Shown: positions 16,789 through 26,259 of the stretch, piece after piece | Layout: each line of letters begins with the position of its first letter | Numbering within the stretch: position 1 is the first letter of the stretch | DNA from: Duganella sp. SG902 | GTDB lineage: Bacteria; Pseudomonadota; Gammaproteobacteria; Burkholderiales; Burkholderiaceae_D | Length of the DNA stretch: 64,000 bases | Assembly: GCF_013376005.1 (NCBI RefSeq) | Contig: NZ_JABMJK010000005.1 | Location: 186,001 to 250,000 of the forward strand | Reading direction: 5' to 3' | Notes under the pieces: model-generated | Databases searched by the model: none | Told to the model about the DNA's origin: nothing | The model's input: the letters and a program-made list of their open reading frames with translations, nothing else | Position numbers and translations under genes: made by a program

Positions 16789-18644
16789 TGAACACCGAAG
16801 TATTCGCCCTGCTGGACGACGCCAGCCCGGAAGCAGCGCAGACCGGCAGCCGTTCGCGCCTCTACACCGGCCACACCGCCACGCTGCGCTGCGACGACGT
16901 CGCGCAATGGCCGCAGGTGCTGGCGCGCATGCGGGCGGCGCTCGCGCGCGGCGAATACGCGGTGACCGTGTGCGCCTATGAGCTGGGCGAGGAACTGCTG
17001 TCGCTGCAAAGCGCCGGCCTGCCGCCACGCGCCGCGGCGGCGGCCCCGCTGGCGCGCATCCTGCTGTTCAGGGACTGCGCCCAGCTCGACGCGCGGCAGG
17101 TGAGCGACTGGCTGGCCGCACGTTCCTTTCCGATCGATCGCCCGGCCGGCATCGCCAACATCCGCGCCAACATCGACCAGGACGCGTTCAGCGCGGCGCT
17201 GGCGCGCATTCACGACTACATCGCGGCCGGCGACACCTACCAGGTCAATTACACCTACCGCCTGCGTTTTGACGCGTTTGGCGGCATCCATGCGCTGTAC
17301 GCGCGCCTGCGCGGGCGCCAGCCGGTTCCCTACGGCGCGCTGATCGCGCTGGATGACGGCAGCGCCGTGCTGTCGCTGTCGCCGGAACTGTTCGTGCGCC
17401 ACAGCGATGGCGTGCTGACCGCGCGGCCGATGAAAGGCACGGCGCCCGCCGCGCCACCGTCGCAGCAGGCGGAAAACATCCTGCGCGCCACCAACCTGGC
17501 CGCCGACGCCAAGAACCGCGCCGAGAACCTGATGATCGTCGATCTGCTGCGCAACGACATCGCGCGCGTGGCCGCCACCGGCAGCGTGGAGGTGCCGGCG
17601 CTGTTCGAGGTGCACCGCTACGCCAGCGTGCTGCAGATGACGTCCACCATCACCGCGCAATTGCGCGGGGACGCTACGCTGGCCGACATCTTTGAAGCGC
17701 TCTACCCATGCGGCTCCATCACCGGCGCGCCGAAACGCCGCACCATGGAAATCATCCGCGAGCTGGAGCCGGACGCGCGCGGCATCTACACCGGCGCCAT
17801 CGGCTGGTTCGATCCGCGCGACGATGGCAAGGTGGGCGACTTCTGCATGTCGGTGCCGATCCGTACGCTCACCCTGCAACCGCAGGGCGACGACGGCGTG
17901 CGCCACGGCGAAATGGGCGTCGGCGCCGGCATCGTGTTCGACAGCGACGCCAACGAAGAATACGCCGAGTGCAAACTCAAGGCGCGCTTCCTCACCGGCC
18001 TGCAAAACGATTTCGACATCTTCGAAACCATGTACGCCACACCGGGCGGCGGCATCCGCCATCGCGAGCGTCATCTGAAACGGCTGGCCGCGTCGGCCGC
18101 CTATTTCGGCTTCCCGTGGGACGAGAAAGCCGCCAGCGCCTACATGGACGCCGCCAGCGCCATGCTGGAGCCGCAGCACGCGGCGTATCGCGTGCGGCTG
18201 GCCATCAATCCATCCGGCGCCTTCGCCGTGCAGCACGCGCCGCTGGCGCCATTGGCCGAACCGGTGCGCGTGCTGCTGGCCGAGGACGCCACCAGCAGCG
18301 ATGACCTGTTCCTGCGCCACAAAACCAGCATCCGCGCGCGCTACGACGCCGCCTGGCGCGACGCCGAGGCGCAAGGCGCCTTCGACACCCTGTTTTTTAA
18401 TGAACGCGGTGAGCTGACGGAGGGGGGACGCAGCAGCGTGTTCGTGCGCGTGGGCGGCCGCTGGCTCACGCCGCCCTTGCGCAGCGGCGTGCTGCCCGGC
18501 GTGATGCGCGCCGTGCTGCTGGACGATCCCGCGTGGAACGCCAGCGAGGCCGTCGTCACCCGCGCCATGCTGGAGCAAGCCGAAGACATGGTCATCTGCA
18601 ACGCCCTGCGCGGCCCCGTGCGCGCCACGCTCACAGGTCGATAA
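16788..18644 (+). CDS. pabBC: Fused aminodeoxychorismate synthase component I / aminodeoxychorismate lyase
   Basis: A 618-residue fusion that would carry out both chorismate-to-aminodeoxychorismate conversion and lyase release of 4-aminobenzoate for folate. The PabB part (about 1-400) has RPMKGTAP with the active-site Lys216 that marks PabB-type enzymes, and GSITGAPKRRTMEIIRELE. The PabC part (about 405-618) starts at DIFETMYATPGG, has the PLP lysine in LRHKTSIRARYD (Lys512) and the NERGELTEGGRSSVF motif. Fusions of this order are known in proteobacteria. Glutamine amidotransferase PabA is not in the window. Confidence 0.92.
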   Translation: MNTEVFALLDDASPEAAQTGSRSRLYTGHTATLRCDDVAQWPQVLARMRAALARGEYAVTVCAYELGEELLSLQSAGLPPRAAAAAPLARILLFRDCAQLDARQVSDWLAARSFPIDRPAGIANIRANIDQDAFSAALARIHDYIAAGDTYQVNYTYRLRFDAFGGIHALYARLRGRQPVPYGALIALDDGSAVLSLSPELFVRHSDGVLTARPMKGTAPAAPPSQQAENILRATNLAADAKNRAENLMIVDLLRNDIARVAATGSVEVPALFEVHRYASVLQMTSTITAQLRGDATLADIFEALYPCGSITGAPKRRTMEIIRELEPDARGIYTGAIGWFDPRDDGKVGDFCMSVPIRTLTLQPQGDDGVRHGEMGVGAGIVFDSDANEEYAECKLKARFLTGLQNDFDIFETMYATPGGGIRHRERHLKRLAASAAYFGFPWDEKAASAYMDAASAMLEPQHAAYRVRLAINPSGAFAVQHAPLAPLAEPVRVLLAEDATSSDDLFLRHKTSIRARYDAAWRDAEAQGAFDTLFFNERGELTEGGRSSVFVRVGGRWLTPPLRSGVLPGVMRAVLLDDPAWNASEAVVTRAMLEQAEDMVICNALRGPVRATLTGR

Positions 18645-18990
18645 TCATCTCGAAGCCGCCGTAGATCATGCGCTTGCCGTCGAACGGCATGTTGGCCGGA
18701 TCCATGTAGCTGGCGATGCGCGGGTCCTTCATCACCTTTTCATTGATCTCGTCGCGGCGCGCGCGCGATTCGTAGACGATCCATGAGAACACCACGACCT
18801 CCTCCTCCTTCAGGATGACGCTTTGCGGGAACGAGGTGACTTTGCCGGGCGGGACGTCGTCGCCCACCGTTTCGCGGAATTCCAGCGCGCCGTATTCCTT
18901 CCACACGGCGCCGCATTCCAGCGACATTTTCTTGTATGCCTCAAGGTTTGCCTTGGGCACCGGAATCACAAAACCGTCTACGTAGGGCAT
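18631..18990 (-). CDS. DUF1428 family protein
   Basis: A 119-residue protein of the DUF1428 family (ferredoxin-like / dimeric alpha-beta barrel fold), beginning MPYVDGFVIPVPKANLEAYKK, which sets the start at 18990. The pattern FSWIVYESRARRDEINEKVMKDPR followed by PFDGKRMIYGGF is typical. Function is not established. Its 3' end overlaps pabBC by 14 bases. The upstream GlxA-type regulator on the same strand could control it. Confidence 0.85.
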   Translation of the reverse strand: MPYVDGFVIPVPKANLEAYKKMSLECGAVWKEYGALEFRETVGDDVPPGKVTSFPQSVILKEEEVVVFSWIVYESRARRDEINEKVMKDPRIASYMDPANMPFDGKRMIYGGFEMIIDL

Positions 18991-19017
18991 GGCAATCTCC
19001 TTCATCGAGAGAGACGG

Positions 19018-19971
19018 TCAGCGTAGCACGAAGCGCCGCCGGTAAGCGCCCGGTGTCGTCGCGGCAAGTCTGCGGAAGTGATGACGCAGCGATTCCTCGG
19101 AGCCGAAGCCGGCGCGCTCGGCGATCCGCGTCAGCGGCACATCCGGCTCTTCCAGCATGTCCTTGACGATGGCCACGCGCTCGCGGATCAGCCACTCGAC
19201 CGGGCCGAGGCCGGTGGCCAGCTGGAACTGGCGCTGCAGGGTGCGCGGGCTCATGGCGGCGCGCTCGGCCATGCTGGCCACGGTGTGCGGCAGCGCCGGG
19301 TTGCTGCGCAGCCAGTCCATCAATTTCGACAGCCGGCCCTGCTCGCCCTGCGCCATGGGACGCGGCAGGAACTGCGCCTGGCCGCCCTCGCGGTGCGGCG
19401 CCACCACCAGCCGCTGCGCCACCAGGTTGCCGACCTTGGCGCCATGGTCGCGCCGCACCAGGTGCAGCAGCATGTCCAGCCCGGCGGCCGAGCCGGCGGC
19501 GGTGATCACCTGGCCGTTGTCCACGTACAGATGGTCGGGCTGCACATCGATCAGGGGATAACGTTGCGCCAGCCGCTCGGCGTAGCGCCAGTGGGTGGTG
19601 GCGCGCTGGCCGTCCAGCACGCCGGCGGCGGCCAGCACGAACACGCCCGAGCAGATCGAGCACAGGCGCGCGCCGCGCGCGTGGGCGGCGCGTATCCACT
19701 CCAGCAGCCGCGGCGGCGGCAATTCGTCGGCATCGCGCCAGCCGGGGATGACGATGGTGTCGCAAAGCGCCAGCAGCTCCGGCGCGTACGGCGCCTGCAC
19801 GGTGATGCCGCCGGCCGCGCGGATCGGCCCCTCCTCCACCGCGCAGACGGCGAAGTCGTACCAGTCCACGCCAAGTTCCGGGCGCTCCAGCGCGAACAGT
19901 TCGACCGTGCAGCCGAACTCAAAAGTGCACAGGCGGTCGTAAGCGAGCGCCACCACGAGATGTTTTTTCAT
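19018..19971 (-). CDS. GlxA-type transcriptional regulator (DJ-1/PfpI + AraC domains)
   Basis: A 317-residue regulator with an N-terminal DJ-1/PfpI-like amidotransferase fold (about 5-185; elbow SICSGVFVLAAAG with Cys) and a C-terminal AraC-type double helix-turn-helix (about 215-317, ending RIAERAGFGSEESLRHHFRR and TTPGAYRRRF). Such proteins often sense small nitrogen-containing ligands. The DUF1428 gene follows after about 27 bases, suggesting an operon. Confidence 0.88.
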   Translation of the reverse strand: MKKHLVVALAYDRLCTFEFGCTVELFALERPELGVDWYDFAVCAVEEGPIRAAGGITVQAPYAPELLALCDTIVIPGWRDADELPPPRLLEWIRAAHARGARLCSICSGVFVLAAAGVLDGQRATTHWRYAERLAQRYPLIDVQPDHLYVDNGQVITAAGSAAGLDMLLHLVRRDHGAKVGNLVAQRLVVAPHREGGQAQFLPRPMAQGEQGRLSKLMDWLRSNPALPHTVASMAERAAMSPRTLQRQFQLATGLGPVEWLIRERVAIVKDMLEEPDVPLTRIAERAGFGSEESLRHHFRRLAATTPGAYRRRFVLR

Positions 19972-20067
19972 GGCGCAATCTTAACGCAGAATGGCTGATG
20001 CGCCACTTCTGGCCGTGGCGCGGCTGCCGCACAATGAGGCCATCGCTCATCACTACAGGAGATTCAG

Positions 20068-20460
20068 ATGTCCCTCGTTACCGCCATCCCCGCCGCCGAC
20101 AGCGCCGCCGCCCTGGCCCACTTCGAGGCCAGTTTCAGTTTCGAGACCGATTGCTGGGACGTGCATGACGCCCTCACCAGCGGCAAGCAGGACTTTGTGT
20201 TGCTGGACGTGCGCGGCACGGAGAAGTACGCGGCCGGCCACGTGCCGGGCGCGCTGGATCTGGCGCACCGCAAGATCATCGGCTCGAAGATCGCCGAATT
20301 TCCGGCCGATACGCTGTTCGTGGTGTATTGCGCCGGCCCGCACTGCAACGGCGCGGCGCGCGCGGCCGTGCGGCTGGCGCAGCTGGGCCGCCCGGTCAAG
20401 GTGATGCCGGGCGGGATTACAGGCTGGCTGGATGAAGGCTTCGAGCTGGTTCGGGCTTAG
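20068..20460 (+). CDS. Rhodanese-like domain protein
   Basis: A 130-residue single rhodanese domain. The front segment FVLLDVRGTEKYAAGHVPGALDLAH is the CH2A region, and the active loop is in YCAGPHCNGAARAA (Cys88, Cys93; Cys93 is followed by the loop ending at Arg98). The domain moves sulfur or senses thiols. Its TAG stop overlaps the convergent glutathione peroxidase stop by two bases. Confidence 0.88.
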   Translation: MSLVTAIPAADSAAALAHFEASFSFETDCWDVHDALTSGKQDFVLLDVRGTEKYAAGHVPGALDLAHRKIIGSKIAEFPADTLFVVYCAGPHCNGAARAAVRLAQLGRPVKVMPGGITGWLDEGFELVRA

Positions 20461-21065
20461 GAACCCAGCGCTTTTTCCACCGCGCTGACCAGTTGCTTAT
20501 CGGTCGGGGTGACCTTGCTGCCGAAGTTGGTCACCACGTTGCCGTGACGGTCGATCAGGTATTTGTGGAAGTTCCAGGCCGGCGCCTTGCCGGTCGCCTT
20601 GATCAGGTTGGCGAACAGCGGGTTAGGTTCCTTGCCCGACACCACCGACTTGGCGAACATCGGGAATTTCACGCCGTAGGTGTTGTAGCAGAAATCGGCG
20701 ATTTCCTTGCTGGAACCCGGCTCCTGCTGGCCGAAATCGTTCGACGGGAAGCCCAGCACCACCAGGCCCTTGCTGCCGTACTTGGCGTACAGGCCTTCCA
20801 GACCTTCGTACTGATTGGTGAAGCCACAGTAGCTGGCGGTGTTGACCACCAGAATCACCTTGCCGGCGTACTGGCACAGGTCTTGTGGGGAATCATCTTG
20901 CAGGCGCTTGAAGGTTTGCTTGAGGATGGCAGGGCAGCTGCCCGGAGCCGCCGCCGTGGCGGCTGGTGCGGCGGGCGCGGCAGCCGGCGCTTGCGCAAAC
21001 GCGGAGGCGCTGGCCAGGGCGGTCAGCGAGGAAACGAGGCACAATTGGGCGATGGTCTTGGACAT
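20457..21065 (-). CDS. Exported glutathione peroxidase
   Basis: A 202-residue peroxidase with a signal peptide (MSKTIAQLCLVSSLTALASASAFA) and an Ala/Pro-rich linker before the catalytic domain. The GPx tetrad is visible: Cys80 in NTASYCGFT, Gln in GFPSNDFGQQEP (near 114), and Trp and neighbours in APAWNFHKYL. It uses Cys rather than selenocysteine and would reduce peroxides in the periplasm, probably with thioredoxin-like partners. Confidence 0.9.
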   Translation of the reverse strand: MSKTIAQLCLVSSLTALASASAFAQAPAAAPAAPAATAAAPGSCPAILKQTFKRLQDDSPQDLCQYAGKVILVVNTASYCGFTNQYEGLEGLYAKYGSKGLVVLGFPSNDFGQQEPGSSKEIADFCYNTYGVKFPMFAKSVVSGKEPNPLFANLIKATGKAPAWNFHKYLIDRHGNVVTNFGSKVTPTDKQLVSAVEKALGS

Positions 21066-21195
21066 GATGGTCGACAGGAAAGGATGAGAAAAAAAATCAT
21101 TCTAGTCCAATTTAGTGCCCCTCGCACGATTGACCCAGATTAAGCAAAATAGCCGGTTCGGAGTTACCGTTGCCTCCAGAAGGACGGAGGTGGTC

Positions 21196-22206
21196 ATGCG
21201 AATATTTTGCCTGCTAGTACTGTGGGTCTGCGCCGCGCAGGCGCAGGTGGGGTCGCTGCCGACCATGCGCGCGGGGCAGGTCAGCGTCTCCGGCCTGTCG
21301 TCCGGCGCCTTCATGGCGGTGCAGTTCGAGGTGGCGTACTCGCGCAGCGTGATCGGCGCCGGCGTCATCGCCGGCGGCCCCTACTTCTGCGCGCAAGGCA
21401 GCGTGCTGACCGCCACCACCGTCTGCAGTTGCACCACCGACCTGCTGCTGTGCCGCGTGCGGCCCGGCGGCACCCGCGTGCCGGACCTGATCACCCTCAC
21501 CGACTGGTTCGCCGCCTCGCAAACCATCGACCCCACCAGCGCGCTGGCCGGCCACCGCGTCTGGATGCTGTCCGGCGACGCCGACTCCGTCGTGCCGCAA
21601 GCCGTGATGACCGACCTGTACACCTACTACCGCCATTACGTCGACGCCAACCGCATCAGCTACCGGCGCAACCTCAACGCCGAACACGCCATGCCCACCG
21701 ACAGCTACGGCAACAGTTGCCGCACGCTGGCCTCGCCCTACATCAACAACTGCCGATACGATGCCGCCGGAGAACTATTGAACTGGATCTACGGCCCGCT
21801 CAACGCGCGCAACAGCGGCGCCCTGAGCGGCCGCTTCATCGCCTTCGATCAATCGGAATTCATCGCCCTGCCCGCCTGGCACGGCATGGCGGATTTCGGC
21901 TACCTATACATTCCGGCGTCCTGCGACAGCGGCGGCGGCCTGGGCTGCAAGCTGCATGTGGCGTTCCATGGCTGCCACCAGGACCCGGACAGCATCGGCG
22001 CCACCTTTGTGCGCCACGCCGGCTACAACGCCTGGGCCGACAACAACCGCCTGCTGATCCTGTATCCGCAGACCGCCGCCACCTTCACCAATCCGAATGC
22101 GTGCTGGGACTGGTTTGCCCATGACGACACGCGCTACGCGCAAAAAAATGGCCGCCAGATGGCGGCCGTCAAGCGCATGGTGGACCGCCTGACTACACCA
22201 CCGTGA
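21196..22206 (+). CDS. Exported polyhydroxyalkanoate depolymerase (type 2 catalytic domain)
   Basis: A 336-residue secreted esterase. The signal peptide is MRIFCLLVLWVCAAQAQ and the lipase box lies unusually early, in SGLSSGAFM (Ser35), which is the hallmark of type-2 catalytic-domain PHB depolymerases. Later segments with LWMLSGDADSVV and CKLHVAFHGCHQDP match the family. Several cysteines fit disulfides in an exported protein. The ATG at 21196 follows a GGAGG ribosome-binding site. It would cleave extracellular short-chain-length PHA. It overlaps the convergent PPK2 gene by 14 bases. Confidence 0.85.
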   Translation: MRIFCLLVLWVCAAQAQVGSLPTMRAGQVSVSGLSSGAFMAVQFEVAYSRSVIGAGVIAGGPYFCAQGSVLTATTVCSCTTDLLLCRVRPGGTRVPDLITLTDWFAASQTIDPTSALAGHRVWMLSGDADSVVPQAVMTDLYTYYRHYVDANRISYRRNLNAEHAMPTDSYGNSCRTLASPYINNCRYDAAGELLNWIYGPLNARNSGALSGRFIAFDQSEFIALPAWHGMADFGYLYIPASCDSGGGLGCKLHVAFHGCHQDPDSIGATFVRHAGYNAWADNNRLLILYPQTAATFTNPNACWDWFAHDDTRYAQKNGRQMAAVKRMVDRLTTPP

Positions 22207-23035
22207 ACGACGACAGGTCCGGGTGCGGCGGCGGATAAGCGAGGTCCATACCCTCCAGCGTTTCCAGCAGCAGGCTGGCAATCACCATGTTGCGATGGGT
22301 CTTGGAATTGGCCGGCACCACGTACCATGGCGCGTGCGGCGCGTCGGTCTCGCGGATGGCTTTCTCGTAGGCGCGCTGGTAGTCGTCCCACTTCTCGCGC
22401 TGCTTGATGTCCTCCGGGTTGAATTTCCACTGCTTGTCCGGATCGTCCAGACGCTCCTGCAGGCGCTCGCGCTGTTCTTCCCTGGAGATGTGCAGGAACA
22501 CCTTGATGATCACCGTGCCGGTTTCCGCCAGCATGCGCTCGAAGTCGCGGATCTGCGCGTAGCGGCGCTTGCACTCGTCGTCGTCGATCCAGCCCTGCAC
22601 CTTGGTGATCAGCACATCCTCGTAGTGGCTGCGGTTGAAGATGGCGATCTCGCCATTCACCGGCACATGCTGGTGCACACGCCACAGGTAATCGTGCGCC
22701 AGCTCGTTGTCGGTCGGCCCCTTGAAGGCCACGGCGCGCAAGCCCATGGGGCTGACGCGGCTGAACAGCGCGCGCACCGTGCCGTCCTTGCCGGCGGTGT
22801 CGGTGCCCTGCAGGATCAGCAGCACCTTCTGCTTGTGCTGTGCGTACAGCTTGTCCTGCAAGGCGGCGATGCGGTCGATCAGCGCGGCGGTGCGCTCAAG
22901 GTCCAGCGCCTTGGCGCGCGACTTGCCAAGCTTGGGATTGGCGGCGCGGCTGGAGAAGGCCGCGTCGTCGGCGTCCTTGTCGCGCAGCTTGAGTTTCGGG
23001 GTGGCGCGGAAGCGCTGGCGGGCGTTATGTGTCAT
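22193..23035 (-). CDS. Polyphosphate kinase 2 family protein
   Basis: A 280-residue PPK2 enzyme that moves phosphate between polyphosphate and nucleotides. Walker A is GTDTAGKDG (residues 77-85), the lid/Walker B region is FNRSHYEDVLITKV (133-146), and WYVVPANSKTHRNMVIASLLLETLE closes the domain. Length and motifs fit class I or III; which nucleotide is preferred cannot be told here. It starts 12 bases after the FAD amine-oxidase-like gene on the same strand, so it may belong to that transcript. Confidence 0.9.
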   Translation of the reverse strand: MTHNARQRFRATPKLKLRDKDADDAAFSSRAANPKLGKSRAKALDLERTAALIDRIAALQDKLYAQHKQKVLLILQGTDTAGKDGTVRALFSRVSPMGLRAVAFKGPTDNELAHDYLWRVHQHVPVNGEIAIFNRSHYEDVLITKVQGWIDDDECKRRYAQIRDFERMLAETGTVIIKVFLHISREEQRERLQERLDDPDKQWKFNPEDIKQREKWDDYQRAYEKAIRETDAPHAPWYVVPANSKTHRNMVIASLLLETLEGMDLAYPPPHPDLSSFTVV

Positions 23036-23047
23036 CGGTTCAGGATA

Positions 23048-24658
23048 TCACCGCGCGGCCAACTGTGCAGCGCGATAGCCCCACCACGCGGCCTCCTCGA
23101 ACACCGAAAAGCCCGACAGGTCGGCGTGCGCGAACAGGATGGGGCCATCGACCTCGCGCAGCGCCTTCATGCCGGCGTTGCCGCGGAAGTTGGGCCATGG
23201 GACCGCCATCGCGTGGCCGCGCAGCGTGATGTCGACCCGCTCCACGCAGGACGCGAACTGCGCGCCGTAGGCGGTTTTCAGATCGGCGCTGGCCAGCGCC
23301 AGCAACTCCTCCGGCTTGGCCGCCGCCATCCAATGGCGCGCGGCGCTGGCCTTGCGGTCGGACAGCGCGACATAGGCGCTGAACACGGTCTTCTCCGGCG
23401 GCCGCACGCGGATATCCTGGTGGGTGGACACCACGAAGCCCAGTCCCGGTTCGCTGTACACCACGTTGTCCCACGATAGCGGTTGGCTGGGCAACTCCTC
23501 GGGGAAGCGCTTGAGCAGGAAATTCGCCACCATCCACGGCGCGTATTCGGGCGCATGCCTGGCCGCGTCGAAACCGTATTCCGCGATGTTATCCACAACC
23601 CGCGCCGCCACATAGGTCGGCATGGCGCAAATGGCTTTGCGGGCGCGCACCAGATAGGTGGTCGGCTTGCCGTCATCCAGCTTGAAGCACAAGGCCTCCA
23701 CGCCGTCCGCCGTTTTCTTCAGCGACACCGCCGTCCCGGCCATGCGCGGGATGGCGGCCGCACGCTCCATGGCGGAAGCCAGCGGCTGCAAGCCGCCCGG
23801 CCATGTCAGCCAGGCGCCGTTGCCGGCATTGGCGGCCTGGCCCCAGCGGCTGCAGTAGTAATGCAGACCGGCCCACGCCGACACCTTGTCGTAGCGGGTG
23901 CCGTAATCGTCGCGGCAGCAGTAGTTCAGATACCAGTGCAGCGTGGGCGACTTGTAGCCGTTTTGATCCATCCACTGCTTGAGGGTGATGCGGTCCAGCG
24001 CCTGCCATTGCGGATCCTCCGACGACATCACGGTCGGGAACACGAACACGCGGCGGCCATCCGCGCCATGCAGGCCGCGCAGGCGATGCACCTCGTCGAA
24101 GAAGCGCTTGTGTTCATCGAGCTCCCAACGCGGCACGCCGTCGGTGGGAATGAAGCCGTCCTGCCAGTGGCCGTTGAACAGCAACCGCTCCTCCGGCGCG
24201 TGCAGGATGAAGCGCTCGTCGTAGTAAGGCTTCTCCGCAAACGCATCCTTCTGGATGATGCCAAGGTCCGCCAGGATTTCGCGCACATGCGTGGACTCCG
24301 GCGAGGGCAACGGCAGGTAATGCGCGCCGGTCGGATATTCGTATTCGCCGAAGGCGCCGCCGGCCGCGTTACCGTAGGGCTGAGGGCCGTCGATCATCAG
24401 CACATCGGTCTTGCCCAGCTTTTTCAGCTTCCACGCGGCGGTGAGGCCGGACACACCGGAACCAAGAATCGCGATATCGGTGTGGATCACTTGCGATGGC
24501 GGCGGCAAGGCTCGGCGGTCGCGCAGGAAGTGGCCCTCATCGCGGCCGACGTAATGAACGGTCGGCGTGATCTCCTGCCAGCGCTGGAACGCCAGTCCGC
24601 TGCCGGCGGCGGCCAGCCCGGAAGCGCCAGCCCAGACCAGAAAAGAACGGCGCAGCAT
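23048..24658 (-). CDS. Tat-type FAD-dependent amine oxidase-like protein
   Basis: A 536-residue flavoprotein. The N terminus MLRRSFLVWAGASGLAAAG has a twin-arginine-like RRSFL motif and hydrophobic stretch. The dinucleotide-binding motif is ILGSGVSGLTAAWKL (around 64-78), as in flavin monoamine oxidases. The C-terminal FAD segment includes GPILFAHADLSGFSVFEEAAWWGYRAA. It starts where the SpeE-like gene ends (one-base overlap at 24658), so polyamine oxidation is a fair guess; the substrate is unproven. Confidence 0.8.
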   Translation of the reverse strand: MLRRSFLVWAGASGLAAAGSGLAFQRWQEITPTVHYVGRDEGHFLRDRRALPPPSQVIHTDIAILGSGVSGLTAAWKLKKLGKTDVLMIDGPQPYGNAAGGAFGEYEYPTGAHYLPLPSPESTHVREILADLGIIQKDAFAEKPYYDERFILHAPEERLLFNGHWQDGFIPTDGVPRWELDEHKRFFDEVHRLRGLHGADGRRVFVFPTVMSSEDPQWQALDRITLKQWMDQNGYKSPTLHWYLNYCCRDDYGTRYDKVSAWAGLHYYCSRWGQAANAGNGAWLTWPGGLQPLASAMERAAAIPRMAGTAVSLKKTADGVEALCFKLDDGKPTTYLVRARKAICAMPTYVAARVVDNIAEYGFDAARHAPEYAPWMVANFLLKRFPEELPSQPLSWDNVVYSEPGLGFVVSTHQDIRVRPPEKTVFSAYVALSDRKASAARHWMAAAKPEELLALASADLKTAYGAQFASCVERVDITLRGHAMAVPWPNFRGNAGMKALREVDGPILFAHADLSGFSVFEEAAWWGYRAAQLAAR

Positions 24659-26169
24659 CAGCGGATCACCCGGCGCCAGTCCTGCTCGAATTCATGCACG
24701 AGCGACTGGGTGTTGAGGCGGTTCGGCTCCATCGCCATCGGCTTCATATCGGGCGGGAAGATGAACATCTCGCGCGTGGTATCGGCGTTCAGGTAGCGCA
24801 TCGGCAGACGGTAGCTGGTGGGTGGCGTGTACTGTGCCTGCGGCGACGCCAGGATGAAACCCCACTCGCCAAACGACGGCACGTAGGCGTGATACGGGTA
24901 GGTTTTCATGCCCACCTCGCGCAGCGTGGCGTCGATGGTCCAGTAGGCGTGCGGCGCGAAAAACGGCGAGGTCGATTGCACCACCATCAAACCGTTCGCC
25001 GCCAGATGCTTGCGCACCATGCCGTAGAACGGCACCGAGTACAGTTTCCCGAGCGCGAAGCTGGAAGGGTCGGGGAAATCCACGATCACCGCGTCGAACA
25101 TATCGTCGTTATGCTGCAGCCAGATGGCCGCATCGGCGTTCACCACGCGCACGCGCTTGTCGCTGAAGGAACCATGATTGAGCTTGACCAGTTCCTCGCG
25201 CCGCGTGAAGGCGCCGGTCATGGCCGGGTCCAGATCCACCAGCGTCACGTGCTCGATGTTCGGGTAGCGCAGGATCTCGCGCAGCGCCAGGCCGTCGCCG
25301 CCGCCCAGCACCAGCACGCGCCTGGCCCACGGCATCGGCTGCAGTACCGGATGCACCAGCGCCTCGTGGTAGCGGTATTCATCACGCGAGGAGAATTGCA
25401 GGTTGCCGTTGATGTACAGGCGCGTATCGTCCTTCCACTTGGTGATCACCAAACGCTGGTACGGCGTGGTGGTGGCGAACACGATTTCGTCACCGAACAG
25501 GCCATGTTCGCCCCAGTAGGTCAGCTTGTCGGCGAAGGCAAAGCCGAACACCAGCAGGCACATGACCGAGCAGGCGCGCAGCATGCGGCCGGTGATATTT
25601 TTCAGCTCTGTGGAAAACGCCTTGATTGTCCACAGGGCCACGCCGACGTTCAGCATCCCGAACAGGAAGCCGGTGCGCACCAGCCCCAGATATGGCGCCA
25701 GCACCAGCGGGAACAGCAGCGACACCGCCAGCGCGCCAAGATAATCGAAGGTCAGCACCTTGCTGACCAGTTCATTGAAAGCCGTCTTGCGCTCGTTCAG
25801 CGCGCGCATCACCAGCGGTACCTCCATGCCGACAAAGGCGCCGACCAGAAACACCATGGTGTACAACAGCGTGCGGAACGGCGCCGGCATCCACGAGAAA
25901 GTCAAAAACAGCGTGGCCGCCGATACGCCGCCAACCAGACCCACCGCCAGTTCGATATCCACAAAGCGCGCCAGCACATCCTCGTCGCGCACGTATTTGG
26001 AAAAGTGCGCGCCCACGCCCATGGCGAACAGGTAGCATCCGATAATCGTGGAGAACTGCAGCACCGAGTCACCCAGCAGGTAGCTGGACAGCGCGCCGGC
26101 GATCAGCTCATACGCCAGCCCACAGGATGCCACCACGAAGACGGAGAGGATTAGAATCTTTTTGGTCAT
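24658..26169 (-). CDS. Membrane-anchored SpeE-like polyamine aminopropyltransferase
   Basis: A 503-residue protein. Residues 1-215 carry about seven transmembrane helices. The rest is a spermidine-synthase fold with TPYQRLV (235-241), LYINGNLQFSSRDEYRYHEA, GGGDG (289-293), VDLDP (311-315) and DFPDPSSFALGKLYS. This fold transfers an aminopropyl group from decarboxylated SAM to an amine. The decarboxylated SAM could come from SpeD encoded on the divergent arm of the same locus (29331-29723). The membrane half suggests the reaction occurs at the inner membrane. Confidence 0.85.
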   Translation of the reverse strand: MTKKILILSVFVVASCGLAYELIAGALSSYLLGDSVLQFSTIIGCYLFAMGVGAHFSKYVRDEDVLARFVDIELAVGLVGGVSAATLFLTFSWMPAPFRTLLYTMVFLVGAFVGMEVPLVMRALNERKTAFNELVSKVLTFDYLGALAVSLLFPLVLAPYLGLVRTGFLFGMLNVGVALWTIKAFSTELKNITGRMLRACSVMCLLVFGFAFADKLTYWGEHGLFGDEIVFATTTPYQRLVITKWKDDTRLYINGNLQFSSRDEYRYHEALVHPVLQPMPWARRVLVLGGGDGLALREILRYPNIEHVTLVDLDPAMTGAFTRREELVKLNHGSFSDKRVRVVNADAAIWLQHNDDMFDAVIVDFPDPSSFALGKLYSVPFYGMVRKHLAANGLMVVQSTSPFFAPHAYWTIDATLREVGMKTYPYHAYVPSFGEWGFILASPQAQYTPPTSYRLPMRYLNADTTREMFIFPPDMKPMAMEPNRLNTQSLVHEFEQDWRRVIR

Positions 26170-26212
26170 TTACGCCAGTTTGAATTATTATTCAGTCAAC
26201 CATTTTATTATC

Positions 26213-26240
26213 CGTCATTCCCGCGAAGGCGGGAATGACG
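26213..26240. repeat. REP-like palindrome (single copy form)
   Basis: A perfect 12-bp stem (CGTCATTCCCGC / GCGGGAATGACG) with a GAAG loop, lying between the divergent SpeE-like and DUF350 genes. It belongs to the same family as the doublets at 51779, 55882 and 60413. Confidence 0.85.
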
Positions 26241-26259
26241 CTGACTGCGAAGGTGCGCC

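Noticed and set aside
16716..18578. 620-codon minus-strand frame opposite pabBC
   Set aside because: The plus-strand gene has all PabB and PabC motifs; the antisense frame is rich in Gly, Ala, Arg and His without domains.
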